This document shows, one piece after another, positions 26,654 through 36,853 of a stretch of 64,000 nucleotides of DNA. The DNA is taken from assembly GCF_009497155.1 (NCBI RefSeq), contig NZ_WINI01000004.1, forward strand, positions 248,001 through 312,000, in the 5' to 3' direction. The notes under the pieces were generated by a model. It had not been told where the DNA came from. It ran no database searches and saw only the letters and a list, made by a program, of their open reading frames with translations. Each line of letters opens with the position of its first letter. The stretch's first letter is position 1. This DNA comes from Glaciimonas soli. Lineage in GTDB: Bacteria; Pseudomonadota; Gammaproteobacteria; Burkholderiales; Burkholderiaceae_D. A program made the position numbers and the translations under genes.

Positions 26654-26688
26654 GCAGGTCGGAAAAGCGTAACGCGTTCCGACACTGC
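26654..26688. repeat. REP-like palindrome, copy 1 of an inverted pair
   Basis: GTCGGAAAAGCG and CGTTCCGAC flank a short centre. With the copy at 26722 it forms a head-to-head pair of the kind seen in REPINs/BIMEs, located between liuC and the P450-bio operon. Confidence 0.65.
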
Positions 26689-26721
26689 TATATATCAACT
26701 TTCATCGCTGTCATTTGAAGC

Positions 26722-26755
26722 GCATGTAGGAAGGCGCTATGCTTTTCCGACATGC
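26722..26755. repeat. REP-like palindrome, copy 2 of an inverted pair
   Basis: GTAGGAAGGCGC and GCTTTTCCGAC sit inside GCATG...CATGC ends. It is in opposite orientation to the copy at 26654 and lies 5 bp downstream of the liuC stop. Confidence 0.65.
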
Positions 26756-26759
26756 ATTC

Positions 26760-27557
26760 TCAAACCAACCATGATGGTTTGCGCTTTTCTAAAAATGCCT
26801 TCACGCCTTCACGCCCTTGTTCTGAAGCCCGGCTGCGCGCTATACCTTCGACCGTGGAGGCAATCAATGCATCCGTCAGCGGTTGCCCGGCCACATCTCG
26901 CACTAGGCGTTTTGCATCGGTAACAGCATGCGGGCTGGCGGCAAGCAGGTTTTTTAATAAAACGTCAACGCTCTCATCCAACGCTTCAGCCGCCACCACT
27001 TCGTGTACTAACCCTATGCGTTGCGCAGTCGCCGCAGTAAACCGTTCAGCAGTAATGAAATAACGCTTGGCAGCGGACTCACCAATGGCTTTGATGACAT
27101 ACGGTGAAATGGTCGCCGGAATCAAACCTATCCTTACTTCTGACAAACAGAAATGCGCTGCTTCAACTGCTACCACGATATCGCAAGCTGCAATCAAGCC
27201 CAGACCGCCGGCATAGCAATCACCCTGCACTCGTGCGATAACCGGTTTGGGGCAGTGATAGATGGTTTTCAACATCGTCGCCAATTGTCCGGCATCGGCA
27301 CGATTTTGTTCTGGCGTGTAATCCGCCATCGCCTTCATCCAGTTTAGATCACCACCGGCACAGAATGCCGCGCCATTTGCAGCCAGGACAATGGCGCGTA
27401 TTTCAGGCGCGGCGCTCAACTCGGTAAAAGCACGTGTGATTTCAGCAATAGTGTCCGCGTTGAATGCGTTACGAACATCCGGCCGATTGAGTGTGATGGT
27501 GGCAGTTTGCGCTTGCTGCTCTATCAATAAAGTCTGGTATGTCATCTGCTGTATCAC
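26760..27557 (-). CDS. liuC: Methylglutaconyl-CoA hydratase (enoyl-CoA hydratase family)
   Basis: This 265-residue crotonase-fold enzyme has NRPDVRNAFNADTIAEITRAF, the oxyanion-hole GAAFCAGGDLNWM, and the CDIVVAVEAAHFCLSEVRIGLIPATISPYV signature with acidic residues. In the leucine pathway it hydrates 3-methylglutaconyl-CoA to HMG-CoA. Start GTG 27557 is favoured because GGGGAG lies 8 bp upstream and it overlaps the end of the intact dinB frame (GTGA). ATG 27545 is possible. Confidence 0.9.
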   Translation of the reverse strand: MIQQMTYQTLLIEQQAQTATITLNRPDVRNAFNADTIAEITRAFTELSAAPEIRAIVLAANGAAFCAGGDLNWMKAMADYTPEQNRADAGQLATMLKTIYHCPKPVIARVQGDCYAGGLGLIAACDIVVAVEAAHFCLSEVRIGLIPATISPYVIKAIGESAAKRYFITAERFTAATAQRIGLVHEVVAAEALDESVDVLLKNLLAASPHAVTDAKRLVRDVAGQPLTDALIASTVEGIARSRASEQGREGVKAFLEKRKPSWLV

Positions 27558-28058
27558 TTCGCCATCTCCCCACGAACAAAATAAATTAAATCGATTTCCG
27601 GGCAGTCATAACCCATGCTGGTTAACGCGGCGCTGAGTTGACCGCGATGATGTGTGCCGTGATTAAAAATCATGACCTAGCGTAGCTGTAAATGGCGAGC
27701 TGACGGCTACGCCATCAGCGCGTTTGTAATACAACAAACTATCGTATCGTTGTGGCGGCATCTCGCTCAAAAATTGCTGCCAGGGTTGTACCGCGTCGCG
27801 TAGTCTTGCATCTAGTGCGGGTCGATCTGTTTCAACCTCTGTATTGAGCGCCAGCGACAACGCTGGTGCGCCACTGAAACGTGCATACCAATGCAGATCG
27901 CCAACCAGCATGTGATTCAGCGTGCCGTGTATCGACTTGAAGAACAAACCACAATCTTTGCGATAATCTGCTTCATTAATAGTCGCGATCTGTTGCAGGA
28001 TTTTGTCGGTCGCCCAGAGATGATAACGCGCCAGAGTGTTGAAATAATCTCGCATCAT
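27554..28058 (-). pseudogene. DinB-family protein gene, frameshifted near its end
   Basis: The ORF of 131 residues starts MRDYFNTLARYHLWATDKILQQI and matches DinB/YfiT-like four-helix metal-binding proteins (about 165-170 residues), then stops early after TATLGHDF. Shifting by one base in the T-run (27665-27669 on the + strand) restores a normal C-terminus with FNHGTHHRGQ, containing the second conserved His motif, and ends EMAK* at 27554. The metal-binding His set is otherwise lost. This could be a true mutation, slippage in the run, or a sequencing error. It lies between mccB (TAATG overlap) and liuC (GTGA overlap). Confidence 0.8.
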
Positions 28059-29680
28059 TACATCCGGAACACGCCAAACTTGGTCTCATCTATGGGCGCG
28101 TTCAACGCTGCACTCAAACCCAGACCCAGCACCATGCGGGTATCCGCAGGATCAATCACACCGTCATCCCACAGACGTGCGGAAGCGTAATAAGGATGAC
28201 CTTGATGTTCATATTGCTCACGAATCGGGGCTTTGAATGCGGCTTCCTCTTCGGCGCTCCACTGCCCGCCTTTGGCCTCAATACCATCGCGCTTGACGGT
28301 AGCCAGTACCCCTGCGGCCTGATCGCCACCCATCACGGAGATACGGGCATTTGGCCACATCCACAAGAAGCGCGGTGAAAAAGCACGGCCACACATGCCG
28401 TAATTTCCGGCACCGAAACTGCCGCCGATGATGACCGTCAATTTTGGAACAGAAGTGGTGGCAACCGCCGTCACCATCTTGGCACCATTGCGGGCGATGC
28501 CTTCATTTTCATATTTTCGGCCAACCATGAAACCGGTGATATTCTGCAAAAACACCAGCGGAATTTTACGTTGCGAGCACAGCTCGATGAAGTGCGTGCC
28601 TTTTAAGGCCGCCTCCGAAAACAAAATTCCGTTGTTGGCGATAATACCGACTGGCATACCGTAAATGTGAGCAAATCCGCAAATCAAGGTGGTGCCATAA
28701 CGCGCTTTGAATTCGTCGAATTCACTGCCATCGACCACGCGAGCAATCACTTCACGCACATCAAATGGTTTACGCGTATCGACCGGAATCACGCCATACA
28801 ATTCGCCGGCGGGATATTTGGGCTCGACCACCGGGCGCAATACCATCTGTTGCGGCTTTTGACGATTCAGATTAGAGACAATGGTGCGTGCCAATGACAG
28901 CGCGTGCATATCGTTTTGCGCCAGATGATCGGCAACGCCGGACAATCGTGTATGCACATCAGCGCCGCCGAGATCTTCGGCGCTGACAACTTCACCTGTG
29001 GCCGCTTTTACCAATGGCGGTCCAGCCAGGAAAATCGTCCCTTGATTTTTGACGATAATGGATTCATCGCTCATCGCCGGCACATAAGCACCGCCGGCGG
29101 TGCAAGAACCCATCACGACCGCAATTTGCGGTACGCCTTTGGCAGACAATTGCGCCTGATTGTAGAAAATGCGGCCAAAGTGATCGCGATCAGGGAAAAC
29201 ATCATCTTGATTTGGCAAATTGGCGCCACCACTATCCACCAAATAAATACAAGGCAGATTATTTTGCTCAGCAATTTCTTGTGCACGTAAATGCTTTTTG
29301 ACGGTCAACGGATAATAAGTGCCGCCTTTGACGGTTGCGTCGTTACAGACGATCACGCATTCTTGTCCGGCGACTTTGCCGATACCGGTGATCACACCGG
29401 CAGCAGGTGCGGCATCGCTGCCGTCTTTATCTTTGTAGACGTGATACGCCGCCAATTGCGAAAATTCCAAAAACGGTGTGCCGGGATCTAGCAGCATTTG
29501 TACCCGATCGCGCGGCAATAATTTGCCGCGAGCGACGTGTTTGTTGCGCGCAGTTTCACCACCACCTTCGGCAATCTTTGCGACTTTTAACCGTAAATCA
29601 TCCACCAACAGGCGTAAGGCCAAAGCGTTTTGCTGAAAATCTTCACTACGTGTGTTTAACTTGCTTTCTAATTGCGGCAT
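28058..29680 (-). CDS. liuB: Methylcrotonyl-CoA carboxylase, carboxyltransferase beta subunit
   Basis: This 540-residue carboxyltransferase has [34 protein letters not shown], typical of Mcc[43 protein letters not shown] (acyl-CoA site), and [27 protein letters not shown] (carboxybiotin site). With MccA it carboxylates 3-methylcrotonyl-CoA. It starts 35 bp downstream of the acyl-CoA ligase stop. Confidence 0.95.
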   Translation of the reverse strand: MPQLESKLNTRSEDFQQNALALRLLVDDLRLKVAKIAEGGGETARNKHVARGKLLPRDRVQMLLDPGTPFLEFSQLAAYHVYKDKDGSDAAPAAGVITGIGKVAGQECVIVCNDATVKGGTYYPLTVKKHLRAQEIAEQNNLPCIYLVDSGGANLPNQDDVFPDRDHFGRIFYNQAQLSAKGVPQIAVVMGSCTAGGAYVPAMSDESIIVKNQGTIFLAGPPLVKAATGEVVSAEDLGGADVHTRLSGVADHLAQNDMHALSLARTIVSNLNRQKPQQMVLRPVVEPKYPAGELYGVIPVDTRKPFDVREVIARVVDGSEFDEFKARYGTTLICGFAHIYGMPVGIIANNGILFSEAALKGTHFIELCSQRKIPLVFLQNITGFMVGRKYENEGIARNGAKMVTAVATTSVPKLTVIIGGSFGAGNYGMCGRAFSPRFLWMWPNARISVMGGDQAAGVLATVKRDGIEAKGGQWSAEEEAAFKAPIREQYEHQGHPYYASARLWDDGVIDPADTRMVLGLGLSAALNAPIDETKFGVFRM

Positions 29681-29715
29681 TGTGTATCTCTCTCTTTGTT
29701 CATTTTTATTTAGGA

Positions 29716-31413
29716 CTACGCAGTAGGAATATCTGGCAACTTTAATTCTTCGCTCATCGCTTCACGGATTTTGAATTTTTGTATTTTCCCGGTAATCGTC
29801 ATCGGAAATGCTTCTACAAAACGGATATAACGCGGCACTTTGTAATGCGCAATCTGCCCACTACAAAATGCACGTAATGCCTCTTCATCAGCCACCTGCC
29901 CTGGCCGTAAAATAATCCACGCACACAATTCTTCGCCGTATTTCGCATCCGGTACGCCAACCACTTGCACATCTTGCACCGCTGGATGGCGATATAAAAA
30001 CTCTTCTATCTCGCGTGGGTAAATATTTTCGCCACCACGTATCACCATGTCTTTGATGCGACCAACGATCTTGACGTAACCCTCGCTATCCATCACTGCC
30101 AAATCGCCGGTATGCATCCAGGCGTCGGCATCGATTGCTTCCTGGCTTTTTTCGGGATCTTCCCAATAACCCTGCATCACGGAATAACCACGTGTGCATA
30201 GTTCACCAGTTGTGCCGATCGGAACGATCTCGCCAGATTCGGGGTTGATCATTTTTATTTCCAAATGTGGCTGCACTCGACCGACAGTGCTGACCCTTTT
30301 TTCCAATGGTGTGTCGGTTGAGCTTTGACAACTGACTGGACTGGTTTCTGTCATGCCATAAGCAATCGTCACTTGCGCCATGTGCATGTCACGCACCACG
30401 CGCTTCATCACTTCGATCGGGCAAGGTGAACCTGCCATGATGCCTGTCCGCAGAGTGGATAAATCAAATTCAGCAAAGCGCGGATGATCAAGTTCTGCAA
30501 TGAACATGGTTGGAACCCCATGCAGTGCGGTGCATCGTTCATCTTGCACCGCTTGCAAAACGGCGAGCGGATCGAAAGCATCGCTGGGATAAATGATCGT
30601 CGTACCATGGGTCAGACACGCCAGATTACCCAACACCATACCGAAACAGTGATACAACGGCACCGGGATGCACAGCCTGTCCTGCGCCGTCAAGTGCATA
30701 GCTTCGCCGATAAAGAAACCGTTATTTAAAATATTGCGATGCGTGAGTGTTGCGCCTTTAGGGAAGCCGGTGGTACCGCTGGTAAACTGAATATTGATGG
30801 CGTCTGTCGCCTGCAGGCCGGCACTTATTTTTTTGACCTGTTCGTCCTCATGCTCCCCACTAAAAGCCGGAGCCATCAGATCGGAAAAACGCAACATGCC
30901 TGATTCGACTTCTGTACCAAGATGAATAATGGTTTTCAAATCTGGCAAACGTGCCGCCTGCAATTGTGGCGATGTGGCAGTCGCCAATTCAGGAACCAAG
31001 GTCCGCAACATGTCGAGATAATTGCTGGTCTTGAACTCAGTCATTGTGATCAAGACCTTGCATCGAACTTTGTTCAGCGCATATTCCAGTTCACTGACGC
31101 GATAAGCCGGATTGATGTTGACCAGTATGATGCCGACTCGCGCCGTCGCCAATTGCGTCAACAGCCATTCGCTGTTGTTATGTGACCAGATACCAAGCCT
31201 ATCGCCGGGTTGCAGACCTAATTTCAAGAATGCACTCGCCAGTTTTTGGGATGCCAGCTGTAACTGGCGATAGGTCATACGCACGTTTTGATGGCGCACC
31301 ACTAACGCGTCATTATCTGGAACGCGCGCTACCATTGCGTCAAAGCAGGCCGCAATGGTGGACTCTATCAATGGGGTATCTTTATTACCGCTTGCTGCAC
31401 TTAGTTGCGTCAT
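29716..31413 (-). CDS. AMP-dependent acyl-CoA synthetase in the liu cluster
   Basis: This 565-residue adenylate-forming enzyme has the P-loop-like [22 protein letters not shown], the motif [28 protein letters not shown], and the core [39 protein letters not shown] and [15 protein letters not shown]. The C-terminal [11 protein letters not shown] lysine is present. The substrate is probably a short- or medium-chain acid. Similar genes sit in liu clusters of Burkholderiales, where acetoacetate, isovalerate or methyl-branched acids are candidates. A GGAGACAGGAAA ribosome-binding site precedes ATG 31413. Confidence 0.88.
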   Translation of the reverse strand: MTQLSAASGNKDTPLIESTIAACFDAMVARVPDNDALVVRHQNVRMTYRQLQLASQKLASAFLKLGLQPGDRLGIWSHNNSEWLLTQLATARVGIILVNINPAYRVSELEYALNKVRCKVLITMTEFKTSNYLDMLRTLVPELATATSPQLQAARLPDLKTIIHLGTEVESGMLRFSDLMAPAFSGEHEDEQVKKISAGLQATDAINIQFTSGTTGFPKGATLTHRNILNNGFFIGEAMHLTAQDRLCIPVPLYHCFGMVLGNLACLTHGTTIIYPSDAFDPLAVLQAVQDERCTALHGVPTMFIAELDHPRFAEFDLSTLRTGIMAGSPCPIEVMKRVVRDMHMAQVTIAYGMTETSPVSCQSSTDTPLEKRVSTVGRVQPHLEIKMINPESGEIVPIGTTGELCTRGYSVMQGYWEDPEKSQEAIDADAWMHTGDLAVMDSEGYVKIVGRIKDMVIRGGENIYPREIEEFLYRHPAVQDVQVVGVPDAKYGEELCAWIILRPGQVADEEALRAFCSGQIAHYKVPRYIRFVEAFPMTITGKIQKFKIREAMSEELKLPDIPTA

Positions 31414-31512
31414 TTTCCTGTCTCCTGCTCCACCCGTATCGGCATTTGAGTTCTTTCGAAACCGTTGCGGGCATATTCATCATGCACAGCTGGTGAAGAA
31501 TGCAATTTTTCG

Positions 31513-31932
31513 TTATTTTTGTGGGAAAACACCATCTACATAAAACCATCGCCATTCTTGATCGTTGCTACCCTTTTCCTGCTCCCTTACAAAATTGCTG
31601 ATTTCGTGCAATCTATGCGCGCGTCCTGCTACTTTGTAACGTGCAACGAAATCGACAGTTGCGTGATTTGCATCGGCGGCCGATGCATTGCCCGAATTAC
31701 GGACTTCTAATCCCAGCCACTTGGTTTCTGCATCGGTGATTCCACCCTTTGGGCGCGTACTGTGATGCCAGGTCGCGCGCAGATAAGTGTCGTCACACAA
31801 AGTGAAGGCGGTATAACGTGAACGCATTAATTCTTGCGCAGTCTGCGGCACATCTTGCGATGCGATAAACCGGCCGCAGCATGTCGAAAATAAACCACCG
31901 CCGCATGGGCACAATGCCTCAACTTTACTCAT
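31513..31932 (-). CDS. ychJ: YchJ-family SEC-C motif protein
   Basis: This protein of about 139 residues has an N-terminal zinc-binding SEC-C motif (CPCGGGLFSTCCGRF) followed by the conserved UPF0225/YchJ body (AQELMRSRYTAFTLCDDTYLRATWHHSTRP, LGLEVRNSG, EWRWFYVDG). The function is unknown. ATG 31932 is taken as the start; it lies 7 bp after the stop of the isomerase-like gene, and the N-terminal extension of the longer ORF overlaps that gene. Confidence 0.88.
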   Translation of the reverse strand: MSKVEALCPCGGGLFSTCCGRFIASQDVPQTAQELMRSRYTAFTLCDDTYLRATWHHSTRPKGGITDAETKWLGLEVRNSGNASAADANHATVDFVARYKVAGRAHRLHEISNFVREQEKGSNDQEWRWFYVDGVFPQK

Positions 31933-31939
31933 GACTAAT

Positions 31940-32545
31940 TTAGATTTTTCCGAATTCCAGCATCGCCTCAATTTGCGAGAAACGATCAAACCCCCAAAAC
32001 GACTCGCCGTCTACAATCACGAACGGTGAACCAAACACGCCACGCGCCATCGCCAGATCCATCTCTGCTTTCAGCTGGTTTTTAATCACGATGCTGTTGA
32101 CGCCCTCCGCCATGCCTGTCGTATCAAAGCCGCCTTTTTTCGCAATCTCCAATATATGCATAGGTTCAGCGATATTGATGCCATCAACGAACATGGCGTG
32201 ATATATCAACTGGGCAAATTGGATCGCCCCTTCCGCACCACGAAAATTTTGCACCCACAACATCGCCCGTGCCGCCACCGTTGTTGGCAATGGAAAAGCC
32301 GGCGGTTGTTTATATGGGATGCCATGAAAGCGCGCAGTACGTTCAAAGTCGCGCAAGGAATAAGCTCCCTTCATCGGAATCTGCGTCAACACCGCAGAAC
32401 CGGTAGTCTTAAACACCGCACCCAACAAAATCGGATGCCATTCCACATCCCGCCCATACTTAGCCGCTAACGCATCAATTCGCATCGCGGCGAAATAGCC
32501 GTAGGGAGAAGAGAAGTCAAAATAGAAATCAATGGCTGTGCGCAT
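31940..32545 (-). CDS. DsbA-like 2-hydroxychromene-2-carboxylate isomerase family protein
   Basis: This 201-residue thioredoxin-fold protein (HCCA isomerase/GST-kappa) has AIDFYFDFSSPYGYFAAMRIDALAAKYG with Ser in place of the CxxC, which is usual for this family. It also has LLGAVFKTTG, YSLRDFERTARFHGIPYKQP and GVFGSPFVIVDGESFWGFDRF. Family members isomerise aromatic-pathway intermediates using glutathione; the substrate here is unknown. It is cytoplasmic, with no signal peptide. Confidence 0.87.
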   Translation of the reverse strand: MRTAIDFYFDFSSPYGYFAAMRIDALAAKYGRDVEWHPILLGAVFKTTGSAVLTQIPMKGAYSLRDFERTARFHGIPYKQPPAFPLPTTVAARAMLWVQNFRGAEGAIQFAQLIYHAMFVDGINIAEPMHILEIAKKGGFDTTGMAEGVNSIVIKNQLKAEMDLAMARGVFGSPFVIVDGESFWGFDRFSQIEAMLEFGKI

Positions 32546-32609
32546 GTGCCTCTTTCTAAAAATTTTTATGGCGTTAATTTAATGTTAATTTTTGATTCCC
32601 AATTAAATC

Positions 32610-32650
32610 GAGCCAGAATATTTTGCACTGAGTGCAAAATATTCTGGCTC
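32610..32650. terminator. 41-bp near-perfect palindrome downstream of the thiolase gene
   Basis: The 20-bp arms (32610-32629 and 32631-32650) are exact reverse complements around one central base. The arms begin GAGCCAGAATATTTTG. It lies 57 bp past the minus-strand thiolase stop. There is no long T-run, so it may be a terminator, a mRNA-stabilising stem or a protein-binding site. Confidence 0.55.
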
Positions 32651-32706
32651 TTTAGGGATAACGCGTCAGCTAGTTAGCCTCAATACACACTAAAACATGC
32701 AAACAG

Positions 32707-33903
32707 TTACACCAACTCAATCGCCACCGCAGTCCCTTCACCGCCGCCTATACACAACGATGCCACACCGCGCTTGCCACCTGTGGCCTTCAACGCGCCG
32801 ATCAAGGTAACGATGATACGAGCGCCGGATGCGCCGATAGGGTGACCCAGCGCACATGCGCCGCCGTGAACGTTGACTTTGCTGTGCGGGATATTGAGCT
32901 CTTTCATGGCAGCCATTGGCACGACAGCAAAGGCTTCGTTGATCTCAAACAGATCTACGCTATCAGTGGTCCAACCGGTTTTTTTGTAGAGCTTTTCAAT
33001 CGCGCCCACCGGTGCAGTAGTGAACCATTCCGGTTCTTGCGAGTGACTGGCGTGAGCAACTACTTTTGCGATCGGTGTCAAACCGAGTTTTTTAGCGGTC
33101 GATTCACGCATCATGACCAATGCGGCGGCGCCATCGTTGATGGATGACGACGATGCTGCAGTAATGGTGCCGTCTTTCTTGAAAGCGGCACGTAGCGATG
33201 GAATTTTATCGACTTTGGCTTTAGTCGGACCTTCGTCTTTGTCGATCACAGCTTCACCGGCACGGCTGGTGACGGTAACAGGCGCGACTTCCCATTTAAA
33301 CAAGCCATCGTTGGTCGCGGCTTGTGCGCGCTTGACTGAAGCAATCGCGAAATTGTCTTGCTCTTCGCGGGTGAAGTGATATTTGGCTGCACAATCTTCA
33401 CCAAAAGTGCCCATAGAACGGCCACCGCCATTGTCGCCTTTGGAATATGCATCTTCCAGACCATCCAACATCATGTGATCAAGAATAGTACCGTGACCAA
33501 TGCGATAGCCACCGCGCGCTTTCGGTACCAAATACGGTGCGTTGGTCATGGACTCCATACCGCCAGCGACGATTACGTCATTGGTACCGGCTAGCAGCGC
33601 ATCGACCGCAAAAATTGTTGCTTGCATGGCCGATCCGCAGACTTTGGAAATCGTTGCTGCGTTAGTGCCTATCGGCAAACCGGCTTTAAGTGTCGCTTGA
33701 CGCGCTGGTGCCTGACCTTGACCAGCAGACAGCACATTGCCAAACATAACAGCATCAACTTGGGCTGGTTTCAGGCCAGCGCGTTCGACTGCAGCTTTAA
33801 TAGCAACTGCGCCTAAGTCGCTAGCGGTCAACGATGAAAAATCACCTTGGAATGCACCCATAGGGGTACGAGCTGCACTGACGATTACGATAGGGTCGTT
33901 CAT
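32707..33903 (-). CDS. Acetyl-CoA C-acetyltransferase (thiolase)
   Basis: This 398-residue thiolase has the nucleophile Cys in KVCGSAMQA (C89), NVHGGACALGHPIGASGARI, and the C-terminal CIGGGEGTAVAIE with the second catalytic Cys. It interconverts acetoacetyl-CoA and two acetyl-CoA. In the leucine pathway it could cleave acetoacetyl-CoA formed from the acetoacetate that HMG-CoA lyase releases. It lies between aceK and the hairpin. Confidence 0.93.
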   Translation of the reverse strand: MNDPIVIVSAARTPMGAFQGDFSSLTASDLGAVAIKAAVERAGLKPAQVDAVMFGNVLSAGQGQAPARQATLKAGLPIGTNAATISKVCGSAMQATIFAVDALLAGTNDVIVAGGMESMTNAPYLVPKARGGYRIGHGTILDHMMLDGLEDAYSKGDNGGGRSMGTFGEDCAAKYHFTREEQDNFAIASVKRAQAATNDGLFKWEVAPVTVTSRAGEAVIDKDEGPTKAKVDKIPSLRAAFKKDGTITAASSSSINDGAAALVMMRESTAKKLGLTPIAKVVAHASHSQEPEWFTTAPVGAIEKLYKKTGWTTDSVDLFEINEAFAVVPMAAMKELNIPHSKVNVHGGACALGHPIGASGARIIVTLIGALKATGGKRGVASLCIGGGEGTAVAIELV

Positions 33904-33994
33904 TTTTACATCTCCAGATAAAAGCGGGGATCAGTATCTTCAAAAGCCTCGCCTTCCTCGCAGAACGGAAATGACGATTACTTTTAAAATATCT

Positions 33995-35809
33995 TTACGC
34001 CGCTAGGTTAATTACATTCTGTGCGCTATTTGTACTGATATTTGGTTGAAAACTAAAACGATATTCTTGTGGATAAGGAAATACATCGTCGAAGTGACCT
34101 TCCAGAATATGCTGCTTGTGCTGCTGCCAATATTGCTGTGTTAACAAATCAGCATGGTGTCTCATAAAGTATTTTTTGACGTTGGGATTGCCAAGTAAAA
34201 AAACACCGAATTGTTCTGGGAATACATCGTTTTTAGCGACGGCATACCAAGGCTCTGCGGCCATTTCATCTTCTTCGTTACGCGGCTGCGGGATGACACG
34301 AAAATTGCAGTCGCTGATGTATTCAATTTCATCATAGTCGTAGAATACAACTCGATTATGACGCGTAACACCAAAATTTTTGTACAACATGTCGCCGGGA
34401 AAAATATTGGCAGCGATCAATTCTTTGATGGCATTGCCGTATTCGATCACGCCATGTTCAAGCGCGGCCTGATCATCATTTTTTTCGGCGTTACTTAAGT
34501 AAATATTCAGTGGCACCATGCGCCGTTCAATGTACAAATGCTTGATGATGATCTGATCCCCATCTTCTTCGACCACAGATGGCGCAACTTGTTTCAGTTC
34601 GGCCAATAATGCTTCATCAAAACGACTGCGCGGAAAAGCAACGCTGGAATATTCCAGCGTGTCGGCCATGCGGCCTACGCGATCATGATTTTTTACCAGC
34701 AAATACTTTTCTTTGACCAGCGCGTTGGTCGTCTCTTTCGGCGGCGGGAAGTAATCTTTGATGATCTTGAATACGTAAGGGAACGATGGCAAAGCAAATA
34801 CCACCATCACTAGCCCGCGAATACCCGGAGAGATTTCAAAGCGATCAGATGAGTGCCGCAAGTGGCGCAAGAAATCGCGATAAAACAGCGCTTTGCCGAG
34901 TTTTTGCAAACCCAGTATGGTGTAAATTTCGCTACGCGGTTTTTCTGGCATCAAAGTGCGTAAAAACTGCACATATGCCGACGGCACTTCCATATCGACC
35001 ATAAAATAGGCACGGGTAAACGAAAACAATATCGCCAGCACTTTGCGGTCATATAGCACTGCATCTAATATCAGCTCGCCTTCGCGGTTATGCAAAATCG
35101 GCACGACAAAAGGGTATTCACGGCTGCCGTTAATGATCTTGCCGACCATGTAAGCGCCTTTGTTGCGATAGAACAGCGACGATAGCACTTGAATCTGATG
35201 ATTCGCTTCCATCGCATTGGTATCGAAAATTTTCTGAAGATGCTGTTCTACGATGTTGACATCGCGCTCCAGATTCGCAAAGGGTCGTTGCAGCTGGAAG
35301 TTCGTGATGATGCGCTTCAAGGTGTAATGCAATCCATCTTGTGCCGGGTAGTACACGCGGTACGTCGGTGATAAAGCACCATCATCCAGATATTCGGTCG
35401 ACACTGCTGGCCGGACAAAAATGAAATCGTTATGGAAATACGTGCGATGCAAAATCTTGCAACAAACTGAATTGAAGAAAACTTCCGCCAATTCCGGCTG
35501 CTTGTGATCCATTAACAAGCCGATGAAATGCAGTTTGACCTCGCGCCAGACTTCGTCGGTTAAATCGACGCTTTCGTATTCATCTTCCAGTATCTCTACA
35601 CATTCGTCTACGCGCTTGTCATAAAAAGCAATCCGTTCACGCGCTTCGGTTTGCGCTATTTTCCAGTCGCCACTTTCAAAATGCCTATGCGCTGCCTGAC
35701 TCGCTTCCCGGAATAAGCGGTAATGCTTATCGAAGCCATCCAAAATCGTCCGCGCAATGTCGAAGGCGATTTGTGAGGAAAGCAATTTTGGGAAGGCAGG
35801 AGCGATCAT
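33995..35809 (-). CDS. aceK: Isocitrate dehydrogenase kinase/phosphatase
   Basis: This 604-residue bifunctional enzyme has the N-terminal [44 protein letters not shown], the ATP-binding kinase region [28 protein letters not shown], and [29 protein letters not shown] (catalytic loop). It phosphorylates isocitrate dehydrogenase to push isocitrate into the glyoxylate bypass, and reverses this. Linkage to leucine catabolism makes sense because the products are acetyl-CoA units. It starts 12 bp after the dehydratase-like gene stop. Confidence 0.96.
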   Translation of the reverse strand: MIAPAFPKLLSSQIAFDIARTILDGFDKHYRLFREASQAAHRHFESGDWKIAQTEARERIAFYDKRVDECVEILEDEYESVDLTDEVWREVKLHFIGLLMDHKQPELAEVFFNSVCCKILHRTYFHNDFIFVRPAVSTEYLDDGALSPTYRVYYPAQDGLHYTLKRIITNFQLQRPFANLERDVNIVEQHLQKIFDTNAMEANHQIQVLSSLFYRNKGAYMVGKIINGSREYPFVVPILHNREGELILDAVLYDRKVLAILFSFTRAYFMVDMEVPSAYVQFLRTLMPEKPRSEIYTILGLQKLGKALFYRDFLRHLRHSSDRFEISPGIRGLVMVVFALPSFPYVFKIIKDYFPPPKETTNALVKEKYLLVKNHDRVGRMADTLEYSSVAFPRSRFDEALLAELKQVAPSVVEEDGDQIIIKHLYIERRMVPLNIYLSNAEKNDDQAALEHGVIEYGNAIKELIAANIFPGDMLYKNFGVTRHNRVVFYDYDEIEYISDCNFRVIPQPRNEEDEMAAEPWYAVAKNDVFPEQFGVFLLGNPNVKKYFMRHHADLLTQQYWQQHKQHILEGHFDDVFPYPQEYRFSFQPNISTNSAQNVINLAA

Positions 35810-35821
35810 CAGCGTCTTTAC

Positions 35822-36763
35822 TTAAAGTGAGAATTGCTCTTTCCAGCTAGCCAATGCGACAAGATTCACGCCTATGCCACCACAGACTACAATCAATGGA
35901 CGCTTAAATGGTTGCAATACGGGTAAATTTTGATACGCCACTGCCAATGCGGCACCACAAGCTGGCTCAACCAGTGTGCGCATATCATCGGCGAAAGACA
36001 AGCACGCAGCAACCGCTTGCGTATCACTGACGACAATGCTGTGCACGGTATGACGGCGAGTCCAGTTGAATGCTTCTGCGGCAACTTTTGATGCGCCTAA
36101 AGTAGTCGCAATCGAGGTAATCGCCGGAAGCGAAACGAGTTCATCGGCTTGTATCGCGACGTGTAACGATGCTGCGCCTTCGGTTTCGACGGCTATCAAT
36201 GGCACGTCTTGCAATCCATTCCGATGCAAACCTTGCAACACGCCAGACATCAAACCGCCACCACCGACCGAACAGATCACGGCATCAAAGCTGCTGCCTT
36301 GTTCTGCACATTGGGCCACAGCCTCATCAATCAACGTCGCATTGCCATCCCAGATATCGGCGTGATCGAACGGTGGAATATAGATAGTGTTGGCTTGTTG
36401 GCAAAGTTGCAGCGCATGTTGATTCGCGCGCTCCCACACATTGCCATGCACAATGACCTCGGCACCGATATCGCGAATCCGTGCAATCACGGCGGCAGAC
36501 GTTGTTTCCGGCACCACGATGGTAGTTTTGACGCCAAGCGCTGCGCCAGCATAAGCGGCCGCAAATCCCGCGTTACCACCCGATGGACAAACCAGTTGCG
36601 TTGCACCGGATGCCACTGCACGTTGGCACAGCAAACCAATGCCGCGCAGCTTGAATGAGCCGGCTGGTTGCATGTTTTCCATCTTCAGCCAGACTTGTTT
36701 GTGAAGTTTTGCTGACAGTTGCGGATGTGTTTGCAGGGCAGTTTGTACGTGAAGTGATGGCAT
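35822..36763 (-). CDS. PLP-dependent serine/threonine dehydratase family protein
   Basis: This 313-residue fold-type II PLP enzyme has the PLP-lysine motif GSFKLRGIG, a SGGNAGFAAAYAGAALG phosphate-binding loop and SVGGGGLMSGVLQGL. It is close to L-serine or L-threonine dehydratases that lack an ACT domain, as shown by the length. It lies between the isovaleryl-CoA dehydrogenase and aceK genes, which suggests a co-regulated amino-acid catabolism role. Confidence 0.87.
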   Translation of the reverse strand: MPSLHVQTALQTHPQLSAKLHKQVWLKMENMQPAGSFKLRGIGLLCQRAVASGATQLVCPSGGNAGFAAAYAGAALGVKTTIVVPETTSAAVIARIRDIGAEVIVHGNVWERANQHALQLCQQANTIYIPPFDHADIWDGNATLIDEAVAQCAEQGSSFDAVICSVGGGGLMSGVLQGLHRNGLQDVPLIAVETEGAASLHVAIQADELVSLPAITSIATTLGASKVAAEAFNWTRRHTVHSIVVSDTQAVAACLSFADDMRTLVEPACGAALAVAYQNLPVLQPFKRPLIVVCGGIGVNLVALASWKEQFSL

Positions 36764-36853
36764 CTTGTGTTCTTAATCCGAAAATTTCATTCTAACTGCA
36801 GGCGACTACAATTTGTAATTTGTAGCCGCCACACATACAGCTTCTGCACTTCT

